Position numbers and translations under genes: made by a program. From Corynebacterium minutissimum (GTDB taxonomy: Bacteria; Actinomycetota; Actinomycetes; Mycobacteriales; Mycobacteriaceae), in the NCBI RefSeq assembly GCF_000805675.1, contig NZ_JSEF01000016.1, forward strand, positions 124,001-188,000: a stretch of DNA of 64,000 nt, given 5' to 3'. Each line of letters opens with the position of its first letter. The first letter of the stretch is position 1. This document shows, piece by piece, positions 17,547 through 27,215 of this stretch. The notes under the pieces are model-generated. The model was given only the letters and a program-made list of their open reading frames with translations. It had not been told where the DNA came from and ran no database searches.

Positions 17547-18451
17547 TAATAACCTGCCTTCGGGTCAACCAGAGTAGGCAGCTGTTCCCCCGCCGCGAAA
17601 GCCTTGGCCACCTTGACGGTGTGCGCACCGATCTTTTCGCGCACGGAGCGCTGCGTATTAGCAATGTGAGGGGTGATGACCACGCGCTTGTCCTGCCACA
17701 GCGGGTGCTCCTCCGGCAACGGTTCAGGGTCGGTGACGTCGAGCGCCGCACCGGCAATCTCCCCTGCTTCGAGTGCCGCGACGAGGTCCTCGGTCTTAAT
17801 GAGCGGTCCGCGTCCCACGTTGACCACCACCGCGTGATTCGGCATCTGCGTAAAAGCCTCCGCATCCACCATGTGGCGGGTCGCCGGGGTCAGTGGGGCG
17901 ATGAGGACGAAGTAGTCTGCTTTCGGCCAAACCTTCTCCACCTGGGAAATGGGGTAGGTCTCATCTGCTCCTTCGACCGGGTTGCCCGAGCGGTTGACCG
18001 CGATGATGCGCGGTCCGAAGCCGGACAACATGCTAATCAGCCGCTTGCCAATGCCACCGGCACCAATAATGGCCACGGTCTTGTCGTCATAAAGGTAGGA
18101 AGTGTGCGCCTCCATATCGGCATAGGAATCAAACGTCCCGTTGACGCGACGGTGCGCATGCAGCTGCGCCAAGAGCAGCGCGATGGTGGATTCGGCCACC
18201 GTGTTGTCGTAGACACCAGCCGCGTTCGACCACGGCACCGCACTGTCCTTCATCGCATCGAGGACGTGGTCGACGCCAGCCGAGGGGATCTGGACGAAGC
18301 CGATGTTCTCCGGGAGGGGGTCCGGGAAATCGGTGCCGTCACCGGTGTAGATGAGGAAGGAGGCGTCGGAAAGCGCGGTGCGCTCAAACCCTGCGGCGTC
18401 GAGCACCGCGATGGTTTCTTCCCACGGCTTAGGTTCAATAGCGTACTTCAT
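17546..18451 (-). CDS. D-isomer-specific 2-hydroxyacid dehydrogenase
   Basis: 301 aa. The NAD-binding GAGGIGKRL motif is near residues 131-139, the catalytic arginine region is NVGRGPLI and the catalytic histidine lies in ITPHIAN. Such enzymes reduce 2-keto acids to D-hydroxy acids. The substrate is unknown. It is the second of two adjacent paralogues between proB and proA, beginning 12 nt after the first. A role beside proline synthesis is suggested only by position. Confidence 0.87.
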   Translation of the reverse strand: MKYAIEPKPWEETIAVLDAAGFERTALSDASFLIYTGDGTDFPDPLPENIGFVQIPSAGVDHVLDAMKDSAVPWSNAAGVYDNTVAESTIALLLAQLHAHRRVNGTFDSYADMEAHTSYLYDDKTVAIIGAGGIGKRLISMLSGFGPRIIAVNRSGNPVEGADETYPISQVEKVWPKADYFVLIAPLTPATRHMVDAEAFTQMPNHAVVVNVGRGPLIKTEDLVAALEAGEIAGAALDVTDPEPLPEEHPLWQDKRVVITPHIANTQRSVREKIGAHTVKVAKAFAAGEQLPTLVDPKAGY

Positions 18452-18463
18452 GCATATCCTCCA

Positions 18464-19393
18464 CTAGTATCCGGCGTCTGCGTCGACGCGCGTGGGCATA
18501 GGTTCACCGCGCTCCCACGCGGCGGCATTGGCGTTGAAGATAGCACCCATGTGGTGCTCGGCCACCTGAAATGACGCCCCCATATGCGGCGTCATCGTGG
18601 CATTAGGCAGGTCATAGAGTGGGTGACCATCCGGCAGCGGCTCCGGGTCCACTACTTCCAGGCCCGCGCCGGCGATGGAACCCTCGCGCAGGGCCTCCAC
18701 CAGATCATCAGTGACCACGGTGCTGCCACGGCCGACGTTGACGAACACCGCAGAATCCTTCATGACGCGGAAAATCTCAGCATCGAAGAAGTGCTCCGTC
18801 GCCGCCGTGGCGGGCAGAACATTGATCACAAAGTCCGCCTCGCCCCACACCTGGTCTACCTGTTCGATGGAGATGGTGACATCCGCGCCGCCCACCGCGC
18901 GCCCCGAACGGTTCACCGCGGTGATGTGCACGCCAAAGGGCTTGAGGTAGGCAATGAGTTGGGTACCGATTCCCCCAGCGCCCACAATCACCACGTGCTG
19001 AGGCCCCTGCTGGTCATAAAGCCAGGCCTGGGATTCATCAAGCTCCTTGGCTACCGACCACGACTTGGCCAGCGCAAAGGCCTTGTGGTGGTGCGCTTGC
19101 GATAGCAGAAGCCCCAGCGCGGATTCCGCCACCGGTTTGGCAAAAGCACCGGCCGAGTTGCACCATGGCACCCCATCAGAGCGGATGATTCCGGCTTCAA
19201 TGAGGTGATTGACTCCCGTAAAGCAGTATTGCACCCACTGGATATTCTCCGGCAGGTCCGGCACCGCCGCTGGGTCCGAGGAGGTGTTGACAAAGACCTC
19301 GGCCTCGTCGAGGCTTTCCACTCGTTTATGCCCCGCGGCGGCGATGTCCTGCACTGTTGGTGCCCACACATCGGGGCCCATGAAATAACGCAT
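18464..19393 (-). CDS. D-isomer-specific 2-hydroxyacid dehydrogenase (paralogue)
   Basis: 309 aa. It has the same layout as its neighbour: GAGGIGTQL for NAD binding, NVGRGSTVV with the catalytic arginine and MTPHMGAS with the histidine. The two proteins share blocks such as the VNRSG loop and the DADAGY/DPKAGY ends, so they are ancient tandem duplicates that have diverged. The ATG overlaps the proB stop by one base (TAATG), so translation is probably coupled to proB. Confidence 0.87.
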   Translation of the reverse strand: MRYFMGPDVWAPTVQDIAAAGHKRVESLDEAEVFVNTSSDPAAVPDLPENIQWVQYCFTGVNHLIEAGIIRSDGVPWCNSAGAFAKPVAESALGLLLSQAHHHKAFALAKSWSVAKELDESQAWLYDQQGPQHVVIVGAGGIGTQLIAYLKPFGVHITAVNRSGRAVGGADVTISIEQVDQVWGEADFVINVLPATAATEHFFDAEIFRVMKDSAVFVNVGRGSTVVTDDLVEALREGSIAGAGLEVVDPEPLPDGHPLYDLPNATMTPHMGASFQVAEHHMGAIFNANAAAWERGEPMPTRVDADAGY

Positions 19394-20625
19394 TAAATTC
19401 GGGACGCGAAATTGGACAGGTAATCCGCGTGGACAACGGGACGGCGCATATCCTCCGGCAGCTCCTCGGTGTGCTTGCCCAGCAGGTCGCGCAGCGTGGC
19501 GGAGTCATAGCCCACCTCACCACGGCCGATGACCTGGCCCTTCGGGCCCATGATGTCCACGATCTCGCCGGCACTGAACTCACCCTTGATGTCCGTGATT
19601 CCCACGGCCAGCAGGGAGTTTCCGCCGCTCACCACGGCTTCCATGGCGCCCTCATCTAGGCGCAAGGAGCCGCCAGTATCTGCGCAATACAATGCCCAGA
19701 ACTTCCACGCGGAGAGGCGGCGCTCCTCGCGGGTGTGGAAGACGGTGCCCACGGAGGCGTCGTCAAGCGCCTGCCCAATATTGTCCGTCGAGGTCAACAG
19801 CACCGGGATGCCGCCACGAGTGGCCAGGCGGGCGGCGGAGACCTTCGTGGCCATGCCGCCGGTGCCGACCTTGCCACCATCACCAGCAACAACCGCCTTG
19901 AGGTCCTTACCGGTGCGCACCTCCTCCACGAACTTTGCGTCCGGCTCCGCCGGGTTCTTGTCGTAGAGTCCGTCAACGTCGGAGAAAAGAAAGAGCGCGT
20001 CCGCGCCGACAAGGTTGGCCACGAGCGCGGAGAGACGGTCATTATCGCCAAAGTGCATCTCGGAGGTCGCCACGGTGTCATTCTCATTCACGATGGGCAC
20101 CGTGCGCATCTGACGCAGGCGGTCAATGGTGCGCTGGGCATTACGGGCGCGATCGCGCTTGCCGACGTCCGACGCGGTCAACAACACCTGCCCAATCGTA
20201 CGGTTGTAGCGGGCGAAGGACACGCCCCACTCATAGGCCAGGTGGACCTGGCCCACCGCGGCTGCTGCCTGCTTGGTGGCCAAGTCTGTGGGACGCGTAG
20301 TCAGGCCAAGCGGGCCCATACCCGCAGCAACAGCACCCGAAGACACGATGATGATGTCGGAGACATGCATACGCGCACAGACGGCGTCAACGATCTTGTC
20401 GATCTTCTCCGTTGACGTGACAAAGTCATCACGGGTCAGCGAGGACGAGCCGATTTTGATGACGATGCGCTTGGCTTGAGAAATCTGCTCACGCAATGGT
20501 GAGGAAAACCCGCTGGATTTTTCCGACAGAGCGGGCGTTGCCGGATACTCCATGTCCGGTGTTGGCCCCTCGAAAGGTTCGAGAGGGAGAGGATAGTCGA
20601 GCTGGTTGTCGTTTTCGGATGACAT
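19393..20625 (-). CDS. proB: Glutamate 5-kinase
   Basis: 410 aa. The kinase core starts at [13 protein letters not shown] (near residue 52), has [20 protein letters not shown], and ends with a C-terminal PUA domain ([20 protein letters not shown]). It phosphorylates glutamate as the first step of proline synthesis. An N-terminal extension of about 50 acidic, proline-rich residues is unusual. A -10 TATACT at 20634-20639, 8 nt before the ATG, supports this long start as leaderless. An ATG at residue 25 is an alternative. Confidence 0.95.
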   Translation of the reverse strand: MSSENDNQLDYPLPLEPFEGPTPDMEYPATPALSEKSSGFSSPLREQISQAKRIVIKIGSSSLTRDDFVTSTEKIDKIVDAVCARMHVSDIIIVSSGAVAAGMGPLGLTTRPTDLATKQAAAAVGQVHLAYEWGVSFARYNRTIGQVLLTASDVGKRDRARNAQRTIDRLRQMRTVPIVNENDTVATSEMHFGDNDRLSALVANLVGADALFLFSDVDGLYDKNPAEPDAKFVEEVRTGKDLKAVVAGDGGKVGTGGMATKVSAARLATRGGIPVLLTSTDNIGQALDDASVGTVFHTREERRLSAWKFWALYCADTGGSLRLDEGAMEAVVSGGNSLLAVGITDIKGEFSAGEIVDIMGPKGQVIGRGEVGYDSATLRDLLGKHTEELPEDMRRPVVHADYLSNFASRI

Positions 20626-20633
20626 ACCAGCTC

Positions 20634-20639
20634 AGTATA
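20634..20639 (-). promoter_or_regulatory. -10 hexamer of proB (leaderless)
   Basis: TATACT on the minus strand ends 8 nt before the proB ATG at 20625. No Shine-Dalgarno fits in that space, so the transcript probably begins at or next to the start codon. Confidence 0.5.
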
Positions 20640-20644
20640 CCGGG

Positions 20645-22171
20645 CTAGCCCTGCCAGCGATCGCGGTTCGCGGACTCGCGGGTGACCTCCTCATCCACGC
20701 CATAATCGAACTCATCCACCAGACCGCGGCGCGCTTGGGAAGCACGCTTACGCTCAGCGGCGGACACGCGGTTGGTGCCCATGAGGCGGCCATCCTGGCC
20801 GCGACCAGCATCGGTAGCGCGTCCACCGGCCATCGGCTCGTACTCGAAAGTGATGTCCCCAATGGTCACCGGGCAGCCTTCCACAGCACCCATCTTGTGC
20901 AGTTCAGCCTCGACACCGGCCTTGGCTAAGCGGTCCGCGAGGTAGCCTACTGCTTCGTCGTTCTCAAAGTCCGTCTGACGGATCCAGCGGTCGATCTTCT
21001 CGCCTTCAACAATGAAGCCACCTTCGACCTCGGGGTCCTTGGTGATGGTGAAGTCGGCGAAGCGGCCCTTCTTCTTAGCAACAGACTTCGGCTGGATGAT
21101 GGTGTGGTTCTTATCTGCCTTCGCCTTCGGTTGTGACTTGCGGTGCTCGTTGACCATCTCCATGAGTTCGTACTTGAGCGGGTCCAAGCCCTTGCGCGCT
21201 ACGGCCGAGATGACAAAGACAGGCCAGCCGAATTTCTCTTCAAGGTCCTCTTTAACGAACTCAGCGAGTTCTTCTGCTTCCGGCACATCAGCCTTGTTGA
21301 GGATGATGACGCGCGGGCGCTCGCGCAGGTCACCAAGCCCGGTATCCTCCTCCAGTAGCTCCTGGTACTTGGCCAGCTCATTCTCGAGCGCTTCAATATC
21401 GGAGACAGGGTCACGGCCCGGCTCAATCGAGGCGGTATCCACCACGTGAGCAAGAACCGCAGTGCGCTCGATGTGGCGCAGGAAGTCCAAGCCGAGCCCC
21501 TTGCCTTCGGCCGCGCCCGGGATAAGCCCCGGGACGTCTGCCATGGTGAAGGACTCATGTCCCATGTCGACCACGCCCAGGTTGGGCTGGAGGGTGGTGA
21601 AGGGATAATCACCAATCTTCGGCTTGGCCGCGGAGAGGACGGAGATCAGCGAAGACTTGCCCGCGGAGGGGAAACCGACGAGGCCGACATCCGCCATGGA
21701 CTTAAGCTCCAGCACCAGTTCACGGGCCTGGCCTGGCTCGCCCTGCAACGCGAAACCTGGGGCCTTGCGGGCAGCGGAGGCCAGCGCCGCGTTACCCAGA
21801 CCGCCGTAGCCACCTTCTGCCGCCACGAACCGGGTGCCCGGCACCGTCAAGTCTGCGAGCATCTCGCCGTCCTCGGTGTAGACCACCGTTCCCACCGGCA
21901 CTTCGAGAATGAGGTCCTTGCCGCGCGCACCGTTGCGCATATCACCGGCACCGTTGCCGCCGCGCTCGGACTTGATGTGCGGGCGGTAGTGAAAGTCCAT
22001 CAGCGTGTGGATTTGGTTTGAGACCTCCAGAAGGATGTCCCCGCCGTGGCCGCCATTGCCGCCATCGGGACCGCCGAGCGGCTTAAACTTTTCACGGTGG
22101 ACGGACACGCAGCCATGGCCGCCGTCGCCTGCCTGCAGGTGCAATACCACTCGGTCAATGAATCGTGCCAT
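20645..22171 (-). CDS. obg: Obg/CgtA ribosome-associated GTPase
   Basis: 508 aa from the ATG at 22171 ([20 protein letters not shown]); the frame opens 27 nt earlier but the Obg fold starts here. The glycine-rich Obg domain covers about residues 1-155. The G domain has [16 protein letters not shown] and NKAD, and an OCT domain with a charged tail follows. Obg assists 50S assembly and stress control. The gene lies downstream of rpmA, separated by a terminator, and 20 nt upstream of proB. Confidence 0.97.
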   Translation of the reverse strand: MARFIDRVVLHLQAGDGGHGCVSVHREKFKPLGGPDGGNGGHGGDILLEVSNQIHTLMDFHYRPHIKSERGGNGAGDMRNGARGKDLILEVPVGTVVYTEDGEMLADLTVPGTRFVAAEGGYGGLGNAALASAARKAPGFALQGEPGQARELVLELKSMADVGLVGFPSAGKSSLISVLSAAKPKIGDYPFTTLQPNLGVVDMGHESFTMADVPGLIPGAAEGKGLGLDFLRHIERTAVLAHVVDTASIEPGRDPVSDIEALENELAKYQELLEEDTGLGDLRERPRVIILNKADVPEAEELAEFVKEDLEEKFGWPVFVISAVARKGLDPLKYELMEMVNEHRKSQPKAKADKNHTIIQPKSVAKKKGRFADFTITKDPEVEGGFIVEGEKIDRWIRQTDFENDEAVGYLADRLAKAGVEAELHKMGAVEGCPVTIGDITFEYEPMAGGRATDAGRGQDGRLMGTNRVSAAERKRASQARRGLVDEFDYGVDEEVTRESANRDRWQG

Positions 22172-22251
22172 GCCCGATAGTGTAATGCTTCCGTGCACAC
22201 CAGCCTAGTCAGCCTCCGCTGGGGCACAGAGTAAATACGGAGTAAAACAGC

Positions 22252-22288
22252 AAAAATCCCGAGCGTTCCGTGAACAGAATACTCGGGA
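22252..22288 (-). terminator. Rho-independent terminator of rplU-rpmA
   Basis: tcccgag (22257-22263) and ctcggga (22282-22288) form the stem, with an 18-nt loop. On the minus strand the hairpin is followed by a run of five T residues (22252-22256 as A). It lies 17 nt downstream of the rpmA stop. Confidence 0.75.
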
Positions 22289-22304
22289 CGAATGCTAGAA
22301 AATC

Positions 22305-22583
22305 TTAAGCAGTGGCCTCTGCGGCTACCTCGTCGGCCGGCACGATGTTAACCATGCGGCGGCCGCGCTTAACGCCGAACTCAACGGAGCCGGCTGCGAG
22401 AGCGAACAGGGTATCGTCGCCGCCGCGACCAACGTTCTCACCCGGGTGGAACTTGGTGCCGCGCTGACGCACGATGATCTCGCCGGCCTTAACCTGCTGA
22501 CCACCGAAGCGCTTGACGCCGAGGCGCTTGGACTCGGAATCTCGACCGTTGCTGGAGCTGGAAGCACCCTTCTTGTGTGCCAT
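22305..22583 (-). CDS. rpmA: 50S ribosomal protein L27
   Basis: 92 aa. The start [20 protein letters not shown] and the [14 protein letters not shown] block are the L27 signature; the flexible N-terminus reaches the peptidyl-transferase centre. The Firmicutes-type cleavable N-terminal extension is absent. A strong ggaggggaa Shine-Dalgarno stands before the ATG. The gene follows rplU by 43 nt, forming the usual L21-L27 pair. Confidence 0.98.
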   Translation of the reverse strand: MAHKKGASSSSNGRDSESKRLGVKRFGGQQVKAGEIIVRQRGTKFHPGENVGRGGDDTLFALAAGSVEFGVKRGRRMVNIVPADEVAAEATA

Positions 22584-22626
22584 GTGGTTTCCCCTCCTTC
22601 AGGGATGAATTAGAGCCGGTTAAGGC

Positions 22627-22932
22627 TTACTTGATACCGGTAATCTTCAGCGTGGTCACCGGCTGACGGTGACCGAGGCGACGCTTGTAACCAGTCTTGT
22701 TCTTGTACTTGAGGATGTCGATCTTCGGGCCCTTGCCCTGCTCGACAATTTCAGCGGAGACAGAGACCTTCTCCAGGTCAGCTGCCTTCGACTTGACGGT
22801 TGCGCCATCGACGAGCAGAACCGGGGTGAGAGCAACGGAGGAACCCGGCTCACCCTCGATCTTCTCGACCTTGACGAGGTCACCTTCAGCAACCTTGTAC
22901 TGCTTTCCGCCGGTCTTGACGATCGCGTACAT
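22627..22932 (-). CDS. rplU: 50S ribosomal protein L21
   Basis: 101 aa. [18 protein letters not shown] at the start and [17 protein letters not shown] at the end are diagnostic for L21, which binds 23S rRNA with L20. The gene heads the rplU-rpmA transcript. The 180 nt upstream contain minus-strand TTGACA (23087-23092) and TATGAT (23016-23021) elements, too far apart to be one promoter, so at least one other hexamer must be used. Confidence 0.98.
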   Translation of the reverse strand: MYAIVKTGGKQYKVAEGDLVKVEKIEGEPGSSVALTPVLLVDGATVKSKAADLEKVSVSAEIVEQGKGPKIDILKYKNKTGYKRRLGHRQPVTTLKITGIK

Positions 22933-23112
22933 AGAGGGCTACCCCTTATCTAAACTCGGCTCGCCAGCGGCTGGGTGATGCCTCTGACGAATGGACATTG
23001 GACAATTGCGTTCAGATCATAAGCCGCGAGAGACGCGCGAAAACCGCGTTCGTCCCGTCCAGCGCATTCATGGTCTAAACAGCGACTGTCAAAGACTACC
23101 CCGTCAGGTGCC

Positions 23113-23133
23113 GAAAAGGCAAAACGCCTTTTC
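23113..23133 (-). terminator. Terminator of rne
   Basis: aaaaggc (23114-23120) and gcctttt (23126-23132) form a hairpin with a 5-nt loop directly after the rne stop codon. The A/T arms would give a U-rich 3' end on the minus strand. Confidence 0.6.
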
Positions 23134-26100
23134 TAGCGCGACCTGCGGCGGGTAACGCGGCGCCTACCACGGCCGGCCTTGCGGCTTGCCGACGCCCCCT
23201 TAATCACCGTGCCCTTCCCCGACTGCTGTTCCTTCTCCACGATGCTCGGCTGCTGGGACTGCATCGTTCGGCGCACAGCTCGGCGACGGCCACGGCCCCG
23301 GGAACTGCGGGTTGAGGTGCGCTCAGAAGAAGCAGTCGAGTCAGTCTTGGTTTCTGACTGTGGTTCTTCCTGCTTCTCTTGCTGTTCCTGCTGCGGTGCC
23401 TGCTCGAAGTCCTCGCGCTTCGGGCGCACATCGGACCGTGAATTGCCGCGGGTACGGCGCTTGCGACGCGGCGACTTCTCGAACTCCTCGACGGCCTCTT
23501 CATACGTCTGACTCGGTGCCTTGTGCGTATCCTTCTGTTCCGTCTTCACGTCCGTGTGCGCGGATTGCGCATCCTCATGAACGTCGGACTTCCGTGCGGT
23601 GCGCGTTGCGCGGCGCGGCTTGCGGGAGCGCTTCGACTTCTTCGGTGACATGCTCTCCGCCACGGCATAGCCGATGGAGGCGCTATCCGGGGTGCCGGCA
23701 TCCGCCTCATCAGTTTCGGGCTGATCGTGGGGCTCGTCGTCTGAGTCGACGACCACGACGTTGGCCACGAGGTCCTCAAGCGAGGAGTCCTTATCCTCTG
23801 CAGCCTCCTCATCGTCGTGGCGGTGCATACGCACCACCGCCGGGTGCTGCTTCGGATCGCGCTGCGGCGCGCGGCGCTGGTTGCGTCCGCGACGCTGCGG
23901 CTTGGAGTCCGCGTCCGGCTCCTCATCCACCGGGTACTCGTGAATGATGATTCCGCGGCCGTTGCAGGCCTCGCACTCAGTGGAGAAGGTCTCAATGAGA
24001 CCAGTTCCTACGCGCTTACGAGTCATCTGCACCAGGCCCAGCGAGGTCACCTCGGAGACTTGGTGGCGGGTGCGGTCGCGGCCCAACGCCTCCTTGAGGC
24101 GGCGCAGGACGAGGTCCTGGTTTTCGGGCAGAACCATGTCGATGAAGTCGACGACGATCATGCCGCCGATATCGCGCAGGCGCATCTGGCGCACGATCTC
24201 CTCGGCCGCCTCCAGGTTATTGCGGGTAACGGTTTCCTCAAGGTTGCCGCCAGAGCCGGTGAACTTGCCGGTGTTGACGTCGATGACGGTCATAGCCTCG
24301 GTGCGCTCAATGATGAGCGTGCCGCCGGACGGCAGCCATACCTTGCGGCTAAGAGCCTTGTGCAGTTGTTCATCGATGCGGTAGGTGCTGAAGGCATCCT
24401 CGCCATCGTGCTCGCTGGCGTCATAGCGAACGACGCGGTCCGCCAGGTCATGCGCCATAGAATCCACGTAGGCGCTCACCGTGTTGTAGGAACGCTGGCC
24501 ATCAACCACCAAGGAGCTGAAGTCTTCGTTAAAGAGGTCCCGCACCACCTTGATGAGCAGGTCCGGCTCCTCATACATCGTTACCGGCTTAGCGCCCTTG
24601 GTGGCCTTCTCGTGTGCGGCACGGGCACTAATGTCCTCCCACAGGGAGTGCAGGCGGTTCACATCGGTCGCGATGTCCTCTTCCGGCACGTTCTCCGCGG
24701 CAGTGCGGATGATGGCGCCGCCATCGCCGGGGATGACGCGCTCCAAGATGCCCTTGAGGCGTTTGCGCTCCGGGGCTGGCAGCTTGCGAGAAATACCAGC
24801 GCTACGCCCGCCCGGAACATAGACCAGGAAGCGGCCAGCGAGCGAAATTTGCGTCGTCAAGCGCGCGCCTTTGTGGCCAATCGGGTCCTTAGCCACTTGG
24901 ACTAGGATCTGATCGCCCGACTTGAGGGCGTTCTCAATCTTACGGCCGCGCCCACCAATGCCGAGCGCGCGCCAATCGACGTCTCCCGCATACAGCACAC
25001 CGTTGCGGCCCTGCCCGATGTCAACGAAGGCGGCCTCCATGGAGGGCAGCACGTTTTGCACACGGCCCAGGTAGATGTTGCCGATTTGGGAGGGGTGCGC
25101 TTCGGTCGTCACGAAGTGCTCGACAAGGAGATCATCCTCGAGCACACCGACCTGAGTAATAATGCCGGCTCCGTCGGTGCGCTGCTTATCGCGCACTACC
25201 ATGGTGCGCTCGACCGACTCGCGGCGTGCCAAGAACTCTGCTTGGGACACGATGTGCTGGCGTTCGCGGCCTTTCTCGCGCAACTCGGCGCGGCGACGAC
25301 GCTGCGCCTCAATGCGAGTCGAGCCCTTAATCGCCTTCGGCTCAGTAATCAGCTCTGTGCCGTGGCTATCGGTGCTGCGTCCCTGTGCCCCACGTCCGCG
25401 GGAGGTTCCGCGGCTGCCGCGACGGCGACCACGCGACTCACGCGATGGTGCTGCATCCTCGTCGACGTCATCTGCGCCATGCTGCTCTGACTGCTGTCGC
25501 TGTGGCTTCGGGGTTGCCCGCGGAGCCATGAAGACTGGTGCGAAGTCGTAGACTTCTGGGTCTTCCTCCGGCATCGGCGTGATGAGTGGGGTGAGGTCAT
25601 CCTCGTCCTCGTCATCTCCGGACTCAGCGAGGGCTTCCTGCAGCATCTCCGCATCGACCTTGTCCACGATTTGGGAGATCTCGTTGTCGACGTTCTTGCG
25701 TACGCGATCGCGCAGCTTCTCTTCCTCTTCGCTCAGCTGCTCCAGCTGCTCCGGCTGCTCGGCTTGAGCAGGCTGCTCGGGCTGATCAGTCTGTTCTGCT
25801 TCCTCAGGTTCAGCCTCTTCAACCTTTTCAGGCTTATCCGCTTGGGCTGCCTTCGCCTTCTTATCGGCCTTCGCGGTGCGCTTGGTGGCGCGCTTCGCCG
25901 ACTTTTTCTTTGCCGTCTTCTTCGTAGTCTTTGCTGGCTTGTCGTCTGCCGGGGCAGCGTCGGTAGTCTCTGCGGCTTCTGCCTTGCCGTCGGCGTCGGT
26001 GGTGGGCGCGAGGGCGGCGATAAGCTGGCCAATCTCCTCCGGTGTTACAGAAGCCTGCGCGGACTTCTTCATCCCCAACTCTGCGAACTGAGCCACCAGA

Positions 26101-26237
26101 TCTTTAGAGGCCACCCCAATCTGCTTGGCCAAGGCATAAATACGCGTTTTGGGGGCCAGCGCCTCGCGGTCAATCCCAGCTACTGCCGCTGCCAACGGCG
26201 ATTCAGTACGTGCTTCTTCTTTTTTCTTGGATGCCAT
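23133..26237 (-). CDS. rne: Ribonuclease E/G with IF2-N-like N-terminus and long disordered arms
   Basis: 1034 aa from the ATG at 26237, which has an AGGAG site 9-10 nt upstream; the frame opens earlier at 26288 without a better start. Near residues 30-65, TRIYALAKQIGVASKDLVA resembles the IF2 N-terminal subdomain. A Lys/Ala/Glu-rich linker follows. The S1 domain contains GNIYLGRVQNVLPSMEAAFV. The catalytic RNase E/G core has VIDVNTGKF and GMIVVDFIDM, and the zinc-link is CEACNGRG. The C-terminal third is Arg/Glu/Gln-rich and probably disordered. The enzyme starts mRNA decay and rRNA processing. Confidence 0.95.
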   Translation of the reverse strand: MASKKKEEARTESPLAAAVAGIDREALAPKTRIYALAKQIGVASKDLVAQFAELGMKKSAQASVTPEEIGQLIAALAPTTDADGKAEAAETTDAAPADDKPAKTTKKTAKKKSAKRATKRTAKADKKAKAAQADKPEKVEEAEPEEAEQTDQPEQPAQAEQPEQLEQLSEEEEKLRDRVRKNVDNEISQIVDKVDAEMLQEALAESGDDEDEDDLTPLITPMPEEDPEVYDFAPVFMAPRATPKPQRQQSEQHGADDVDEDAAPSRESRGRRRGSRGTSRGRGAQGRSTDSHGTELITEPKAIKGSTRIEAQRRRRAELREKGRERQHIVSQAEFLARRESVERTMVVRDKQRTDGAGIITQVGVLEDDLLVEHFVTTEAHPSQIGNIYLGRVQNVLPSMEAAFVDIGQGRNGVLYAGDVDWRALGIGGRGRKIENALKSGDQILVQVAKDPIGHKGARLTTQISLAGRFLVYVPGGRSAGISRKLPAPERKRLKGILERVIPGDGGAIIRTAAENVPEEDIATDVNRLHSLWEDISARAAHEKATKGAKPVTMYEEPDLLIKVVRDLFNEDFSSLVVDGQRSYNTVSAYVDSMAHDLADRVVRYDASEHDGEDAFSTYRIDEQLHKALSRKVWLPSGGTLIIERTEAMTVIDVNTGKFTGSGGNLEETVTRNNLEAAEEIVRQMRLRDIGGMIVVDFIDMVLPENQDLVLRRLKEALGRDRTRHQVSEVTSLGLVQMTRKRVGTGLIETFSTECEACNGRGIIIHEYPVDEEPDADSKPQRRGRNQRRAPQRDPKQHPAVVRMHRHDDEEAAEDKDSSLEDLVANVVVVDSDDEPHDQPETDEADAGTPDSASIGYAVAESMSPKKSKRSRKPRRATRTARKSDVHEDAQSAHTDVKTEQKDTHKAPSQTYEEAVEEFEKSPRRKRRTRGNSRSDVRPKREDFEQAPQQEQQEKQEEPQSETKTDSTASSERTSTRSSRGRGRRRAVRRTMQSQQPSIVEKEQQSGKGTVIKGASASRKAGRGRRRVTRRRSR

Positions 26238-26386
26238 AAGTGGCTTATCTCCTGACGTCTGCTCACCCCGGGCGCAGGTTGCCGCCACACGGTGGTGAGA
26301 CTTTCAAAAACTCTTTGTAATTCCGTATTCAGTTGTGCTTCTCTGTGCCTTTTATTTTGGCACAGTTTTCAGCTTAGGCCACATGT

Positions 26387-26392
26387 TAGTAT
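26387..26392 (+). promoter_or_regulatory. -10 hexamer of membrane protein gene (leaderless)
   Basis: TAGTAT ends 7 nt before the ATG at 26400. No ribosome-binding site fits between, so the transcript is probably leaderless. The 26238-26399 gap also holds the divergent rne promoter, which I cannot place. Confidence 0.5.
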
Positions 26393-26399
26393 CACCGCT

Positions 26400-27215
26400 A
26401 TGTCCGAGCTTGAGCGCACAAACACGCCTAAGACCACGTCTCAGGTCCCAGCACACCCGGAATCAGCGCCGCGCACTGTGGCTCAAGCACGCGAACGCAA
26501 CGAAATCGCGATGCGGGATATCGTCACGGTGGCCGTGCCTGCAGGTATCGCCTCTGGGCTTCGCGTGGTGGACTTTCCGTATCCCTACGCGGTCCCCGTC
26601 TATGCGGTGCTGTGGATCGCCATCATTTATGGCGCAGTTCGCATCATTCGTAGCAAGCCGAAGTTCGTCCAAGCTGCACAAGAAGAGTACCGGGCGGGCG
26701 ATTACCCCGTTCTCGCCTACTTTCTGCCCGTCCTTGCTCTCTTCTCCCCTCTCATCGTTGAGGGAATTAGGTCCACCGGGATTGTCGGCGATATCTCACC
26801 CAACCCCATCCTTATAGCCACTGGGCTTACTGCCTTTTCCATCCCCGCGTTCATCATCGGCGGCCGCGCATTCGGCACGACCTCTTTTCGCGTTGGCAAG
26901 CGGCGTATCCAAGCCATCACCGAACAAGGAAGCCTCGAAGGCGTCACTGAGCAGAGCATAACCGCGGTGGAGAAACACCCGGAAGTCCTCAGCGGGCTGG
27001 TCGCCGCCGGTGCAGTCACTGGCAATACCACCTCCATCTCTGAGCTGGGGCGGCTGATCGGCTACGAGGAGGGGCTCGAAGAAGAACTCCGTGAACTAGA
27101 AGCCGCCGGCGTGGTGAAGCTGCCTGGGCTTATCCAGTGGAATGGTGAGCGAACCTTTAACATCACTCTGACCGAAGCTGGCGTGCGCAGCATGGACGCC
27201 GCACGCACGCGCTAG
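26400..27215 (+). CDS. Membrane protein with C-terminal winged-helix-like region, unknown function
   Basis: 271 aa. A charged N-terminus of about 45 residues is followed by four likely membrane helices (roughly residues 45-180). The C-terminal part (GLVAAGAVTGNTTSISELGRLIGYEEGLEEELREL) reads like a small winged-helix domain, with predicted helix-turn-helix and a strand EAAGVVKLPG. I do not recognise the family; a membrane-bound regulator is possible. It converges with acr3 with a 4-nt overlap. Confidence 0.6.
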   Translation: MSELERTNTPKTTSQVPAHPESAPRTVAQARERNEIAMRDIVTVAVPAGIASGLRVVDFPYPYAVPVYAVLWIAIIYGAVRIIRSKPKFVQAAQEEYRAGDYPVLAYFLPVLALFSPLIVEGIRSTGIVGDISPNPILIATGLTAFSIPAFIIGGRAFGTTSFRVGKRRIQAITEQGSLEGVTEQSITAVEKHPEVLSGLVAAGAVTGNTTSISELGRLIGYEEGLEEELRELEAAGVVKLPGLIQWNGERTFNITLTEAGVRSMDAARTR

